A stretch of DNA of 64,000 nucleotides from NCBI RefSeq assembly GCF_023101765.2, contig NC_064217.1, positions 1,922,001-1,986,000 on the forward strand. Direction: 5' to 3'. Position numbers and translations under genes: made by a program. Shown one piece after another: positions 13,501-24,356 of the stretch. The notes below the pieces were generated by a model. The model did no database searches, was not told where the DNA came from, and worked only from the letters and a program-made list of their open reading frames with translations. Numbering within the stretch: position 1 is the stretch's first letter; the number at the start of each line of letters is the position of its first letter. This DNA is from Spodoptera frugiperda (lineage: Eukaryota > Arthropoda > Insecta > Lepidoptera > Noctuidae).

Positions 13501-16500
13501 ATGTCAATGTCATTCACACCAATAGACTATATTGAAAGAGCATCGTTTGTTCGAAAACGTGAATAGAAATTTTGATTTACACAAAATAAATTTCTGAACA
13601 CACGCGTAACTTTTGATAATTTGTCATTATTTCTGAACGCACGCATAATTAATATTTGAGGAATTTCTATTAATGCTTAATACACTTTTCAACATTTTTA
13701 ATAGATTAAAAAAAAACAGACAATTGTTTATTCACCCTTTTCATAGTTTATGCATAAATGTCAATCATTATTTACAGAATTTGAATTTAGAAACAACAAA
13801 TATTTGACATGTACAAACGAAAATTTATCGAATCTAGCTTTTGCCCGCGACTTCGTCCGCGTAGTGGTGTTAGTGGTCAAAATGCTGCCGTATGTCATCT
13901 AAAATGTGAATTACTTGAGAATATGTTACTGTTAGCATTTGTAAAGATATGTATTCCAAAGAAACCACGACCGCCGATTCATCATTTTATAATCTTGATG
14001 AAAAGTAGCCAAGGTTATCTATATTATTATCCTTTATTTTCCTATATATTGCCTATCAATAAAAAAGTACATTGTTTCGTTGTTATACTCCAAAAAAAAA
14101 ACATTCGTGCAAGCGTAACCTCAACACAAACAGGATTACTTTCGCATTCATAACATTAGTATGGTAGTAGGGATATTGGCGATTTAAATAAGTATATGTG
14201 TATTGAAATAAGAATCGAACGCGAGTGAAGCCACAGACAACGTATTAACGAAACTGACGATTTTCAAGCAAACATTAATCTCCTCTATCAAACATACTAC
14301 GCCTTCTACCCTTTTTATTAAAAAGTTCCTATGTTCTTTCGTTCCTCATTAAGTGTCTAAATACAAAATTTCACTGTTACAGCTTTAAAAATGACGAATT
14401 TCCATATGACCATTCATCCCCTATTTTTACCCACTCTCCCCTATTTTTTTGCAATAAAAAGTAGACCATGTTCTTTCGTTCCCCATTAAGTATCTAAATA
14501 CAAAGTTTTACTGTTACAGCTTTTAAAATGACGAATTTCCATATGACCATTTATCCCTTATTTTTACCCATTCTCCGCTATTTTTTTGCAATAAAAAGTA
14601 TCAAGGTCTATTCTATCTCAGTACTAAATTCCATCAAAATCGGTTCACTGGTTTAGGCTTGAAAGCGTAATTACAGACAGACAGAGTTACTTTCGCATTT
14701 ATAATATTAGTAGGGATTCTGTGCTCCAAGTCTCCAACGCACACTTATTCAATAGCATTTGTTTTTTAGTATCCAATAGCATTTATCCAACAATGAACTT
14801 TATCCAATAGCAATAAAGCTCAAATTGACTCTACGTATTAGTTAGAAAACGTTTGTATGGGATAAAGGAAAGGGCAGTTTTTAGGGTTTTTCCGTCAATT
14901 ATTTGATATTTTCTCACCTTTTAAACCTTCCCTGGACTTCTACAAATAATTCAAGACCAAAATTTGCCAAATCGGTCCAGCCGTTCTCGAGTTTTAGCGA
15001 GACAAAGGAACAGCAATTGATTTTTATATATATAGATAATAGATAAATAGATAAATAGATAAATAGATAAATAGATAAATAGATAATAGATAATAGATAA
15101 TAGTAACACAATATTTTGATGCTCTATGTTAGACAGCACTTAGTACTTTTTTCGCTTTGTATAATTTATTTTCATATTCTGTCATAAATATTGTGTGCAA
15201 ATACATAATATTTTTTAAAACATAAAAAAGTTGCCCCTCATTCAGATTTTCTACTGTGTGGTCAGTACCTTTACACACCCGAAATAACAATTTGTGGATC
15301 ACACAAAGAGTACGAGAATCAAACCCGCTACTCGTTACGCGGCAACCGGTTGACCAGCCTGATTTAATTTTGTTGTTGTCACTCTTTTTCCAGTGTTCCG
15401 AATCGTCTATGTCTACCTAGGTACCGAATTTCTCATGATTACCTTATGCTCTCACTTGACAACTGCATTCACGTTGCTGCAAGAAGATTTACTAAACAAT
15501 GAACCAGGAAACTTTGAAAATCTGAAGAATATTATTGTTGACCATCAGAAATTGATAAGGTGAAACTTTATATTCACGACAAATAAATCCGTATCAGTAT
15601 TTAAGTGATAACACTGATTATATACCATCAAATTATGTTTTTATACTAACTATCGTAAGACATACTAAACGAAGTAAAAATTACGGTTTACTCATGTAAT
15701 TTATTGGAGAAAAGCTCTACTGGTTTTTCAATGGGTAGGCTGCGTAACATCGCTGCGTCTGCGCACGCTGCTCATAATGAAGAGTCCCTCTGTGACTTGA
15801 AGTTAGTATAGCTTTTCTTCGTCAGATAATATTATCTATTCGCTTGTTCACACATTACCCGTGGAAAAAAGTAGTATGATTGATTTTATATAACTGTAAC
15901 TCCAATAGAATACTATTGGCTAATCAAAATATAATCCATCTTTCTTACTATGGACAAATCATATTACCGTTGGCAATAGTAATCGAAAGCCATAGCAAGT
16001 AAAATATAAGAATAGTCTGGTTAAGTATCCATTCAATCAGGCATTGATTTCATCCATCAATGTCAGATTGTAGCTGGACACAAAGACGTTAGTCTTATTA
16101 TGGTTTTAATCCAACGTATTAATTGAAAGATGACATATTTTTGGTTGGAACGTAATTATTATGTATGTTCCTTACATAATCACGGGACCACAGGGTCCCG
16201 GACCTTTGGAAGGCGTACGAGGGGCCGAAGCCAACTCGCAGAGGCCCGTTGAACAATTTTAATCTAAATGTAAGGGGACATCAGCCGGCGATTATCCCTG
16301 TATGCACTATGGAAGTACACCAAAGGACAATCCCCGGTTGATGCAGGACTATTGTGAGATATGGTAAAAGGAAATGATAGGGATATGGGTGTGGGTGGCT
16401 GTGGAATAGTTAACCGGCTAACTATGGGGACTATGGCCCCTGCCCCTGACCAATATTGAAAAATACGGATAAACAGGCAGGGGGTGACTCGCAAACTCAA

Positions 16501-19220
16501 TAGTGGGCCCCTGGAAACGGCCACTAGCATGTAGCGACAAGGGAAGCAACATCCGTTGAGCTGCTTGAGGAAGGGGAGGCATCCCACGGCTATCAGAGCA
16601 ATCCCGGAAGTACGGTCAAGACCCCTACCAGCATCTTACTGGGATACGTCCTTCCCCCAAGTGGAGCTGAAGGCAACTCCACTCTTGCGAATCTCCACTC
16701 AAACCAGCCGATTAAGGCAAGAGTGAGGTAGGAGAGGCCACTCCGGATAGTCACGAGTACCAACCGGAGTTAAAAAGTAGGGCCTCTCCCGGGAGTCAGG
16801 TCCGTGGGGTCGCCACTGCCCAACAGCTCGCCACAAGCTGAATTATTATTATTTTAATCCATGACTTATAAAGGTCGCAAGAGTCTACTGGATGAGCTGC
16901 GGTCTACCTAGCGGGTTTTGCCGGAGCTCCGACTCGAAAATCAGGAGTACACTGCGTCTCACCTTGCCTAAGACGGGAAAAGTCATAGGATGATTGTCCC
17001 CTCAAAAATACAAAAAATTCGCCTCCAATTGACCGATCTGGAAATAATCTAGCGAAATCTATTTTTAGCAATGGATAAATTGCGACTTAAATGCTGATGA
17101 TGTTGATTTTGTTACAGAATTTCAAAAGAATTGGATGATATTTTTGATAAAATCATATTCGTCAATTTATCTTCAGCTAGCATTTCGATGTGTTTCTTCG
17201 GATTTTGTGCTAAGGTAAGGTAGAATATGCAATATGAATATGCGTCGGGTTTGCCAAGCTACAAAATCAATTATTACTTATTATGTAGGACCTAAGATGT
17301 CATTACTGTGCAATATTTTTTAATAAATTGTATTGTGCGATACACATTACACATCCATCGGAAAAATAATACCCTTTAAATTTTTATACAGAGCATAACA
17401 AATATACTCATGTGTATATTGTTTATCCTCCATTCTTATTTTTACAAACTGCAGTACCGTATATGACAAAAGTTTTTCAAGATTAGTTTGTCAAAAATAA
17501 GCAAAGAAAATTAAGATCGTTCTCGATTTAGAGTTTTACCATCAAACTTGGAAGCTAAGGTGTAGCGAATCTAAATCGTATCTAAGTTTTTCAGGTCGCA
17601 CACCGAGCTCTTGACAAGGCTAACAATTTAGTCGCAGTTGTCAGTCTGACGTTGCCTTTATTTAACTTGTGTGATTACGGGGAGCGGTTGAGAGAAGCTG
17701 TAAGTATCATTTTCTATTACTACTTGACTACTTGTATGTAAGTTGAAGGCAATGAATTTGATAAGCAATTGACACCACCCATGGGCACTGTTTTTATGAC
17801 TTTCAAAAAGCGCGTAGCTTTTTGAGGAGAAAGACTAGGGAATGTGGGAATTTACCACAGTAAAACCATCCCGGTGGCTACCCTTGGCGCCTACAAGGGG
17901 CACTGTGTCCTCTAATAATTCTACTGCGTTGTGCTCATGTTGCAATGCCTGTTACGGCACATCACTAGGGCGACGTTTGTCTCTCATGAGCCTCGCTATA
18001 CTAGTTATACGGCCAGCTAGCCGACTTCGGAAGGAGAAGAAAGTTACCAATTAAAATAACAATATAATTTTATTACAGAGTGCAGGAATGGCAGATTCAG
18101 TGTATAACAATTTATGGTATTTAGGTGATATACATTATCAAAAGCTTCTACGGTTTATCATCAGAAGGTATTTTATCTTTTCTGCACTTCTTTGTTTGCT
18201 ATGTTTATACCTTTATTTCGTAATTAACTCATTTTATCTACCTTTTATTGCAGGTCTCAGAAGCCTTGCTGCTTAACTTCTTTGAAATATAGTCAAATCG
18301 GCTTGAATACATTTTCAGCGGTAATTATTTTTTTATTTTTGCACTAAAACTAAATTATCCTACCACTCAAGTCAGGTCATGTCGTGTCTGTATGTTTATT
18401 ATTATTTTATCAAAATCCATTCAATAGTTTCAGCGTGTTTGATGGACTAACATCCAAACAATCAAACAAACAAATATTCACTTGTATAATATGTGATTAA
18501 TATTGAATACCATACATAAAATTAGTTGTTAAAGTCCATACTAATATGTCGGAAGACACACAAGGGAGTAGGTAAACGTTCAGTTCATACGCAAACACGA
18601 CATGTGATTCCATTTCCTAAGTGTACGTGTCCTATTCAAATAATATTGAAAATCTAATATCTTGCTCGAAGAGAGTTTAGTACGAGAATAGTTGGTGCTA
18701 CGTGATATTGTGGCTTACTTGAACATTATTTCGTTTTATTATAGGCGTTTATATGAAAACTGTTTAAATGTCACCAGTATGAGTCTTGGTTCTAGATTGA
18801 ATTGGAGTCCTATTCCTAGATGTTTGAAATTAAATTTGATCTTAAAGATAGGAATATATTAGATTTCTTTTATTAAATTCAAACGTTAGTCTAAACCGAT
18901 ATTTCATGAAAAGTGATACTATACTAGTATGTTATGGCATATTCCTGGGGCGACGCTTGGCTCTCATGAGCATTTCGATTCTTTCATCAATATTTTCGAT
19001 TTCGAAAAAGCTATAGTAGTAGTAATCATACTATTACTAGTTTTACACAGAAAAAATACGATAGAAGTTGTCGTGTTTCATACAAACTCAAATACAAAAA
19101 AAAAAACTTGCAACAAGTCGCTATTCCAGCATAATCCTAATACCTATTTCATTTCAGGTACTGAGCACAACTTGGTCGTACTTCTCTCTGGCTTCAAGTC
19201 TATACGAAAGTGAAATTTGA
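7561..19220 (+). CDS. Odorant receptor (7tm_6 family), complete nine-exon gene
   Basis: Exons: 7561-7819, 8155-8307, 9972-10160, 15394-15559, 17118-17214, 17595-17699, 18079-18167, 18254-18320, 19158-19220 (stop TGA). All introns are GT-AG, phases join, and the 1,188 bases encode 395 residues, the usual size for an insect odorant receptor. Such receptors are membrane proteins with an internal N-terminus that form odour-gated cation channels with the co-receptor Orco in olfactory neurons. Visible family marks: hydrophobic segments near residues 47-65 and 72-95; a charged loop (KKEIRTIILQLGGMW) in exon 2; FPFDPTGNWGRYIG near residue 180; LTTAFTLLQEDLL and IVDHQKLIR in exon 4; CDYGERLREA ending exon 6; RRSQKPCCLT across exons 7-8; and the C-terminal VLSTTWSYFSLASSLYE of exons 8-9, typical of the last transmembrane helix. 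The start is the first ATG of exon 1. Ligand and subfamily cannot be read from sequence. Introns 2 to 4 are swollen by repeats. Confidence 0.93.
8812..9134 (-). mobile_element. MITE of about 320 bp in receptor intron 2 (family N)
   Basis: The body is the reverse complement of the copies at 33255-33540 and 48261-48574. Ends are 'tttccaaaagagatg' and 'ggtagaaaagcac', imperfect terminal inverted repeats of the form 'gtgcttttccaccagagat'. No coding capacity. Copies have diverged by many substitutions. Confidence 0.7.
10161..11940. other. First part of receptor intron 3, nothing recognised
   Basis: AT-rich intron sequence. An open frame at 10658-10972 has no recognisable similarity and is probably chance. 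No repeat family was identified here. Confidence 0.5.
11950..12125 (+). repeat. Retroelement or transposon end fragment
   Basis: Begins 'ctagctgacccagcgaactt' then 'cgtaccgctttcgcg', a start shared in style with the 'cgcgacttcgtccgcg' fragments at 13838, 32640 and 35383. These are common ends of non-LTR and nonautonomous elements in Lepidoptera. Confidence 0.45.
12293..13367 (-). pseudogene. Broken Helitron transposase N-terminal region
   Basis: Three minus-strand pieces in the right order match the region upstream of the Rep domain of Helitron-type transposases: 13029-13367 (RNIRANQTDEQREARNELEL, then IVAIGLMNIVCPHW), 12850-13028 in other frames (LCCASGQVKLTPLVPPPEPL, then YNNCFQMTSFGA), and 12293-12520 (IQIYHQTGSLLPVPVEDYTF, then REVDQRCAHNNSVKRSIV). 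Stops and frameshifts separate them, and a non-matching stretch of about 250 bases (roughly 12570-12830) interrupts the last two. No HUH or helicase motif remains, so it cannot act alone. It sits in receptor intron 3, opposite to receptor transcription. Confidence 0.75.
13838..14720 (+). mobile_element. RTE-type nonautonomous element with internal tandem duplication
   Basis: The left end has 'ttgcccgcgacttcgtccgc'; the right end has 'aaaatcggttcactggttta' and 'agacagacagagttactttc' followed by 'tataatattagtaggga', typical of RTE-like 3' ends. Between them a block of about 137 bases is repeated in tandem (14326-14462 and 14464-14600). Confidence 0.6.
14326..14600. repeat. Tandem duplication, two units of about 137 bp
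   Basis: Each unit runs 'ttcctatgttctttcgttcc...attaagt(g/a)tctaaatacaaa...gacgaatttccatatgacca...ttttttgcaataaaaagta'. The units differ by a few substitutions. Confidence 0.75.
14860..15112 (+). repeat. RTE 3' tail with TAGATAAA microsatellite
   Basis: 'aaatcggtccagccgttctc' and 'gttttagcgagacaaaggaa' lead into 'tatatatagataatagataa' repeats to about 15104. The motif is an RTE-type tail; the tandem array is its simple-repeat end. Short frames reading Tyr-Leu-Ser-Ile repeats come from this array. Confidence 0.65.
15233..15362 (-). mobile_element. tRNA-derived SINE (family B), just upstream of receptor exon 4
   Basis: Minus-oriented copy with a head matching 'ggttgccgcgtaacgagtag' and an altered B box, then 'ctttgtgtgatccacaaatt'. 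It ends about 30 bases before the exon at 15394. Confidence 0.7.
15700..15800 (+). repeat. Short dispersed repeat, copy 2 of 3
   Basis: 'tggagaaaagctctactggt' then 'ggctgcgtaacatcgctgcg' and 'gaagagtccctctgtgact'. Compare 6639-6735 and 19432-19532; the internal part is inverted relative to copy 1. Confidence 0.5.
16180..16850. repeat. GC-rich block in receptor intron 4, probable retroelement piece
   Basis: About 670 bases markedly richer in GC than anything around, starting near the short palindrome 'cgggaccacagggtcccg' and ending 'ctcgccacaagctgaattat'. An open frame at 16264-16587 (-) shows no recognisable domain. The composition break suggests an inserted element. It is followed directly by a family D tail (16875-17010), so both may belong to one element. 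Confidence 0.5.
16875..17010 (+). repeat. GC-rich dispersed repeat tail (family D)
   Basis: 'ctacctagcgggttttgccg' and 'gatgattgtcccctcaaaaa' match 1-160 and 5285-5450. It ends about 110 bases before receptor exon 5. Confidence 0.6.
17775..18045. repeat. GC-richer repeat-like stretch in receptor intron 6
   Basis: Contains 'gggcgacgtttgtctctcat', closely similar to 'gggcgacgcttggctctcat' at about 18950 in intron 8. A frame at 17842-18054 (+) has no recognisable similarity. Probably a transposon fragment. Confidence 0.4.
18345..18500 (+). repeat. RTE-type 3' end fragment in receptor intron 8
   Basis: 'atcaaaatccattcaatagt' then 'aaacaatcaaacaaacaaat', the usual run-out of RTE-like tails. The rest of intron 8 to 19157 shows no clear feature. 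Confidence 0.45.
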
Positions 19221-19314
19221 AGACTTTTAATTATTTAATTTATTAGTTGCAAAGTTTCACCGTAAGTAGTAGCACGAAGTAGGATTAGGTTCGTGTTAAT
19301 AGAGTCGAAGTTTC

Positions 19315-19320
19315 AATAAA
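19315..19320 (+). promoter_or_regulatory. Candidate polyadenylation signal of the odorant receptor gene
   Basis: An AATAAA hexamer lies 95 bases after the receptor stop codon, in AT-rich sequence. It is the first canonical hexamer after the stop. The hexamer is common by chance at this base composition. Confidence 0.45.
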
Positions 19321-19431
19321 GTTTTTCTTTTGGTTTATAAATGGCGTTTTGATTTTGATATGTGGCCAGTGATATTCATTTAAAATTTTACGAAAGATTT
19401 GGAATTGGAATGATATTTTTTTAACACGCCT

Positions 19432-19532
19432 AGTCATTAGGCTGCGCGACGTCGCCGAATCTGCGCACATTGCTCGCAATGAAGAGTCCCTCTGTGTCTC
19501 GAAACTAGTAGAGCTTTTCTCCATTAATAATA
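19432..19532 (-). repeat. Short dispersed repeat, copy 3 of 3
   Basis: Reverse complement of the 6639 copy: 'ggctgcgcgacgtcgccgaa', 'gaagagtccctctgtgtctc', then 'agtagagcttttctccatta'. It lies about 210 bases after the receptor stop. Confidence 0.55.
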
Positions 19533-21417
19533 TTTGAATAAACCGTGAGTTTTAGTTAATTTACTATTTCTCACGATAGTTAATATAAAAATTCGCATTT
19601 GCAATATGTCTACCCACTGAAGCACTTCTAGTTCAACGAACGTTTAACATGCTAAAGTTAACGACTAAAACCAACTTACCAGAACTTAAAATATCATTTA
19701 AACAAGCTACGTCTGCCATACTTAATACAAGCCGCCATTATTCCTATTCACGTCACAAAGGACGATTGTTCTGTTAACACTAGCGCCACATAATACAATT
19801 ACGGGCACAGCACTAACTATTTGCTCTTCTCATTCCTTTTAATTAGAAGCTTTTTATTGTCAGCATGAGGCCAATAAATTCAATTATTCAACTCGAGGCA
19901 GCGGCCAGTTCTTTTCCACGTTTTTTCCCTCACAATTGGATTTCATTGGAGCTCATTGGTTTTGTAATAAGAATTGGTGCAAATTATCTGTTGTTTGTAA
20001 TTGGAAAATTAGATTTGCGTTTTTTTTTTTGCGCGTGTTGTGTGTTCTGAAGGACGAATGGGGATTGGGAATTTTTGATGTTATTTTTGCTGGGTGCTTC
20101 GTTAGTTGTTAGCATCTGCTTGTGCTGACTTGTATAACATTGTTAATAATTGAAATATCGGCAAGTTTTTATGTTTTGTTGTGCACTTTTGAAAATTCTT
20201 TCGAGAAAAAGTAATTAAGTGTTTTTTTTCCTTTGAATTGCCTCGAGAAAAGTGGAATGGCGTGTACTCATACTGAAAGTAAGTTTCACCTCTCTTTCTT
20301 AAAAATATGAAGTTAAATTAAAGTTTTAAATATAACATATTTACTTAAAACAATATTAGTCATCCAAACGAAAGTAGTAAAACCTCATTTCCGCATTTTT
20401 CCTTTTACATGGAAATTCGGAGAAAAATGTGATAATATTTTATGCACATTTTCTTTCATTTTGTTCAAGCTATAAAAAGATAAATATGGTGTTCAACGCT
20501 CGTGCCATTTTTATATTACGTACTTATCTTGAAGGAAAGCTGCTGCTTTCACTTGAAGCGGGGCGTGCTTCATTTTGGTCACGCTCTAGTAACCATGCAA
20601 GGGGTAGATGGCATGCTTATCTACATACTACATGCTACAAAAATGACGAAAAAATATAGGTATGTTGTATATATGTATATGTATGTGTATCGTCACGCAT
20701 CCCAGAGTGCATATTACAGCAAGTAATGCCTCTGTACAATAAACCCCACTATTCACCGTATTATGTGTTATAAGTCCCATGTAATAGCGCGTGAACCTAT
20801 TGCAATATTGACCACAATTTCAGCCTCGGTGCTACCGAAAATCCGAAAAAAACTTAATATAGTTACTATAATACTAATAAGGCATCTACTGCACTCAAAA
20901 CTTTCTCTTCATATTCTTTGTTCATCAATTCTGACCAACAATTAGATGAAAGAGGCAATCATTTCAATAATAATATCAACTAATGCAAGAAACTCAAGAT
21001 TGAGAGAACTTCGTAAAGATTTCAAGGTAGCTCAACAAATTGCCGATCCCCAAAAGTATCCGAAAACTTCCTTCTATCAATATTTCAATACAACTTTCCA
21101 TATTATCTTCAATTCGACGAAATACTGACTTTGTGGAAAATTCCACTTGGAGTTTTCTCATTAAAATATAATAAGTTTAATGGGAAATCGAGATGTATAA
21201 ATAAAATTGATGTATGCTGTCATGCTTTTCTACACGTGAGTGTTTAGACTTCTTATTGATATTTGTAAGAATTTCTTTAAATTTTTATGTGCTTATATAT
21301 TTTCGGTGATCAGTCAAAGCCTTAAATTACCTTTCATGAAAATTAAAGTGAAAAACCGTATTTTTGACCCAATCATCATAATATGAAAATGTTTGGTTCG
21401 TGAATTTAACTCTAACC
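19533..21417. other. Intergenic, mostly featureless
   Basis: AT-rich. A partial SINE (family A, minus) lies at 20728-20835. A 22-base open stretch beginning ATG at 20257 ends at a consensus donor (GTAAGT at 20279), the only hint of an unknown plus-strand exon. Several short frames have no similarity. Confidence 0.45.
20728..20835 (-). mobile_element. Partial tRNA-derived SINE (family A)
   Basis: Matches the body of the 40696-40973 copy: 'gtgttataagtcccatgtaa' followed by 'cctattgcaatattgaccac'. The tRNA-like head is missing. Confidence 0.55.
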
Positions 21418-22127
21418 GCCGCACTCAGAGACATTTAATGATTACTTAAACTATTCCCTAGTAACGATTAAGTTGGGTATCCTCTCGAAGGTGAGACGGT
21501 ACTTCACACCGGAACAACTGCTGAGCCTGTACCAAGCGCAGGTTCGGTCATGTATGGAGTACTGTTCTCACCTTTGGGACGGCTCGGCCAAATACCAGCT
21601 GGATGCGCTCGAACACATTGAAAGGCGTGCCAAGAAGCTCATCAATGATGATGCGCTTGTGGAGGCCCGGCTTCAAAGCCTTGAACACAGGCGCAAGGTC
21701 GCCTTTCCGTTTTTTACCGGATACATTTCGGAGAGTGTGCGGGGAATTGCACAACTTGATTCCCCCTAGTCCTTTTCATCATCGAACCACAAGACAATCG
21801 GCGAGGCGTCACCGCTTCATGGTAGATATCCCACCCACTCGCACGAAGCGCTTCGCTTCAAGCTTCCTTGTGCGAACTGCTAGGGAGTGGAACTCCTTGC
21901 CGGAGTCTGTGTTTCCTGATGGGTATAACTTGGGTGTCTTCAAGGCCCGAGTGAATAGGTTGCTTATGGGCAGACGTGCTCCACCGTAGGCCGCATCATC
22001 ACTTACCATCAGGTGAGATAACGGCCAAACGTCGACCCATTAAATGTAAAAAAAAACGATTTTGTATCAAAAACAATTACTAAGGATCGGGTTAAGTAAC
22101 CATTAAATGACTCTGAGTGCGGCGGTA
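21418..22127. mobile_element. MITE (family I) split by a retroelement insertion
   Basis: The left end 'ccgccgcactcagagacatt' and the right end 'gactctgagtgcggcggtaa' are terminal inverted repeats; 'taatgattacttaaact' mirrors 'aagtaaccatta' inside. The interior between 21470 and 22054 is a foreign retroelement flanked by AACGATT on both sides (21463-21469, 22055-22061). A solo MITE of the same family is at 39845-39971 and one end at 56090-56143. Confidence 0.8.
21470..22054 (+). pseudogene. 5'-truncated non-LTR retrotransposon, C-terminal reverse transcriptase fragment
   Basis: The frame from 21473 reads GILSKVRRYFTPEQLLSLYQ, CMEYCSHLWDG and HIERRAKKLIND, typical of the C-terminal region of CR1/Jockey-type reverse transcriptases. 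After about 21700 the homologous frame shifts (ELHNLIPPSPFHHRT, then FASSFLVRTAREWNSLPESV, stop near 21989), so there is one frameshift. It ends in 'cccattaaatgt' and an A run, and is flanked by a 7-base target duplication. A shorter degenerate relative lies at 25320-25583. Confidence 0.85.
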
Positions 22128-23287
22128 AGCCTTGTTCGCTTTATCTTCTACTATTCTACTTTATCGCATTGCTATGATTAATTTTCACAAACTTAAGCAC
22201 TAGTATGACTGTAATTTAGAGCCATGTAAGATTTATTAGCCTACGTGACTAGAACCATACAGAAACTACGAGTACCTACACAGAAGCAATTGAACATTGA
22301 GCAGATAGAGTGTGTGAGACTAAAGCTTGTTATTATAGTACCTAAATAAACGACTTCAACACACATCACGCTCCACTCCAACTCAGAAATCAAATTTGTC
22401 ATTTAAATTTGAAGTTTAAATCGTAGGTCGTGTAGTATATTTCATATCGCCAATACAAAAATGCCGACTCTGGGTGGTCAGCGCACGGTCCTCTTGAGTT
22501 GTAGTTGAGACGCCCGTGCGATAAGCTTAGCACGTTCAAACAAACTCTTCAGCTTTATATCTATCTCTATTTATAAAAATATATTGTAGAATTTGTTGCT
22601 AAGCGCAAATCTCGAGAACAGATGAACCGATTTCGCTAATTCTTTTCTTGCTGGGTTTGTTATTGTTAGAAGGCCCTAGCGAAACCGGTGAACACCTTGG
22701 AAATGTTTCGTACACAATAAAGTTCTTGTTGTCAATGTGTTAACATTGAACGCCGTGTTGGTCACCGGTGACCGACGTTAGCGGAGGATTTATCTTCAAC
22801 AGTTTTCTATTGGCAGTCAAATACTTAAGAATCTTTCTTCTGTAAGAATTATTTCCAAGGTGAAACAATGTTGGATAGTATTAGTATAAATATATATTTT
22901 AGGTGTAATAGGGAATAAAGAGGTTCGTCCAGTCTCAAGGTCAAAATCCCACTTCTATTCTAGCGACTAATACTTTCGTACAAACTTCTAAAGTGTGTCG
23001 ATTCGAAAAGTAAATGTCATTGGGGCTTTTCTTTTGGGCATAGAAGTTCTGATGTTAATTTGACATTTATTACTATGATAAGACTTAGGTGACATTTATA
23101 AAGTTGATATTTTAGTAATAACGTTTAATATTTGGAGTCTTAAAATAACTTCAAATAGATTATAAGAAAGTTTAGTTTCGTTATTAAAGAAGTCGAAAGC
23201 AAAACGTTTGGGAATTGGAATGTTATTCATTTTTTAAAATAAAATATAATAAAAAAAAACTTAGATGACACTCTTCTAAATATAAAT

Positions 23288-23475
23288 CTATACTAATATT
23301 ATAAAGCTGAAGAGTTTGTTTGTTTGATTGTTTGTTTGTTTGAACGCGCTAATCTCCGGAACTACTGGTCCGAATTGAATAATTCTTTTTGTGTTGGATA
23401 GTGCATTTATTGAGGAAGGCGGAGTAATAGGAGCCGAGCAGAGCGGGTGAAACCGCGCGGAAGTAGCTAGTAAAC
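23288..23475 (+). mobile_element. Nonautonomous RTE-type element
   Basis: 'ctatactaatattataaagc' then 'ctactggtccgaatt' and the end 'gcgggtgaaaccgcgcggaa'. Same family at 35630-35830 (+) and 43605-43755 (-). Confidence 0.65.
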
Positions 23476-23867
23476 TATATAAATAATGTAAATAGACTTG
23501 CTTCCTATTATGATAAAAATAAAAGTAGGTACAGTGGACAAGTAATGAAAATTCTTCAACCTTGAAGCTGGTGACAAGCATATTTGCTAATATTTTCGAA
23601 CAAAACAAACTACATAGATAACTATTATTATTATACTATATATTTATTTATAACACTCTAAAATTATATTTTTAAATATTACTTATAAAAATAAAAAACA
23701 AAATAAATATTTAAAAATAGAAATATAGGAGCCGACCAGTAGCGGGAGTATGGTCCAAGCTACCGGTGTTTAAGGCTCCAAAGACAGAAACCTCCTCACA
23801 ATACGTGCCGTTTTTATTATACTTTTTTTTTGGGTAAGCAGAGGTGCTCAATGTGCTCATTATGGCA

Positions 23868-24005
23868 CGTAACTGCCTCGTTGGTCGAGTGCTGGATAAA
23901 AGATCTTAGGTGCGATTCTAAGGTTTGGTAAATTTCTCAAAAGTAGCACTGAGTCTGTAATTATGCCCTGTATATGGAAATAGCGTCACCAACTATACAC
24001 AAATG
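23868..24005 (+). mobile_element. Degraded tRNA-derived SINE (family A)
   Basis: 'tgcctcgttggtcgagtgct' head, damaged B box, then 'tagcactgagtctgtaatta'. The 3' half is missing. Confidence 0.6.
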
Positions 24006-24356
24006 GTGCGAAGTAGCAAATAACCACAAAGTAAGTGGCGTACTATACATATTATGTATTATTAACTACCAAACAAAACACTAAAACCAGAATGTCCAGC
24101 AAAAGCCAAGCGTTTAATCAAAGCAATGACTTTCCAACCACATGTGGTTTGTAAAAGCTAAATTTTCACCAACATTTACACTTGAGCGTCCATTTAGAAG
24201 TCGATACATGGACTCCGGTACATTGTTTAGCAGCTGTGGTTATGACAAATTACCGACGTAAGCGTTCTCTGTACCAACACTGGGACGACGTCCAAGAGGC
24301 AACGTGACCAGAAAATTATTGAGATTAATACACTTATGTTCTGTTCTGTTTGGAGA

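Noticed and set aside
14914..15139. Minus-strand frames reading Tyr-Leu-Ser-Ile repeats
   Set aside because: They are translations of the TAGATAAA microsatellite at an RTE tail.
16264..16587. 107-codon frame in the GC-rich block
   Set aside because: High GC lowers stop frequency; no domain or splice context supports it.
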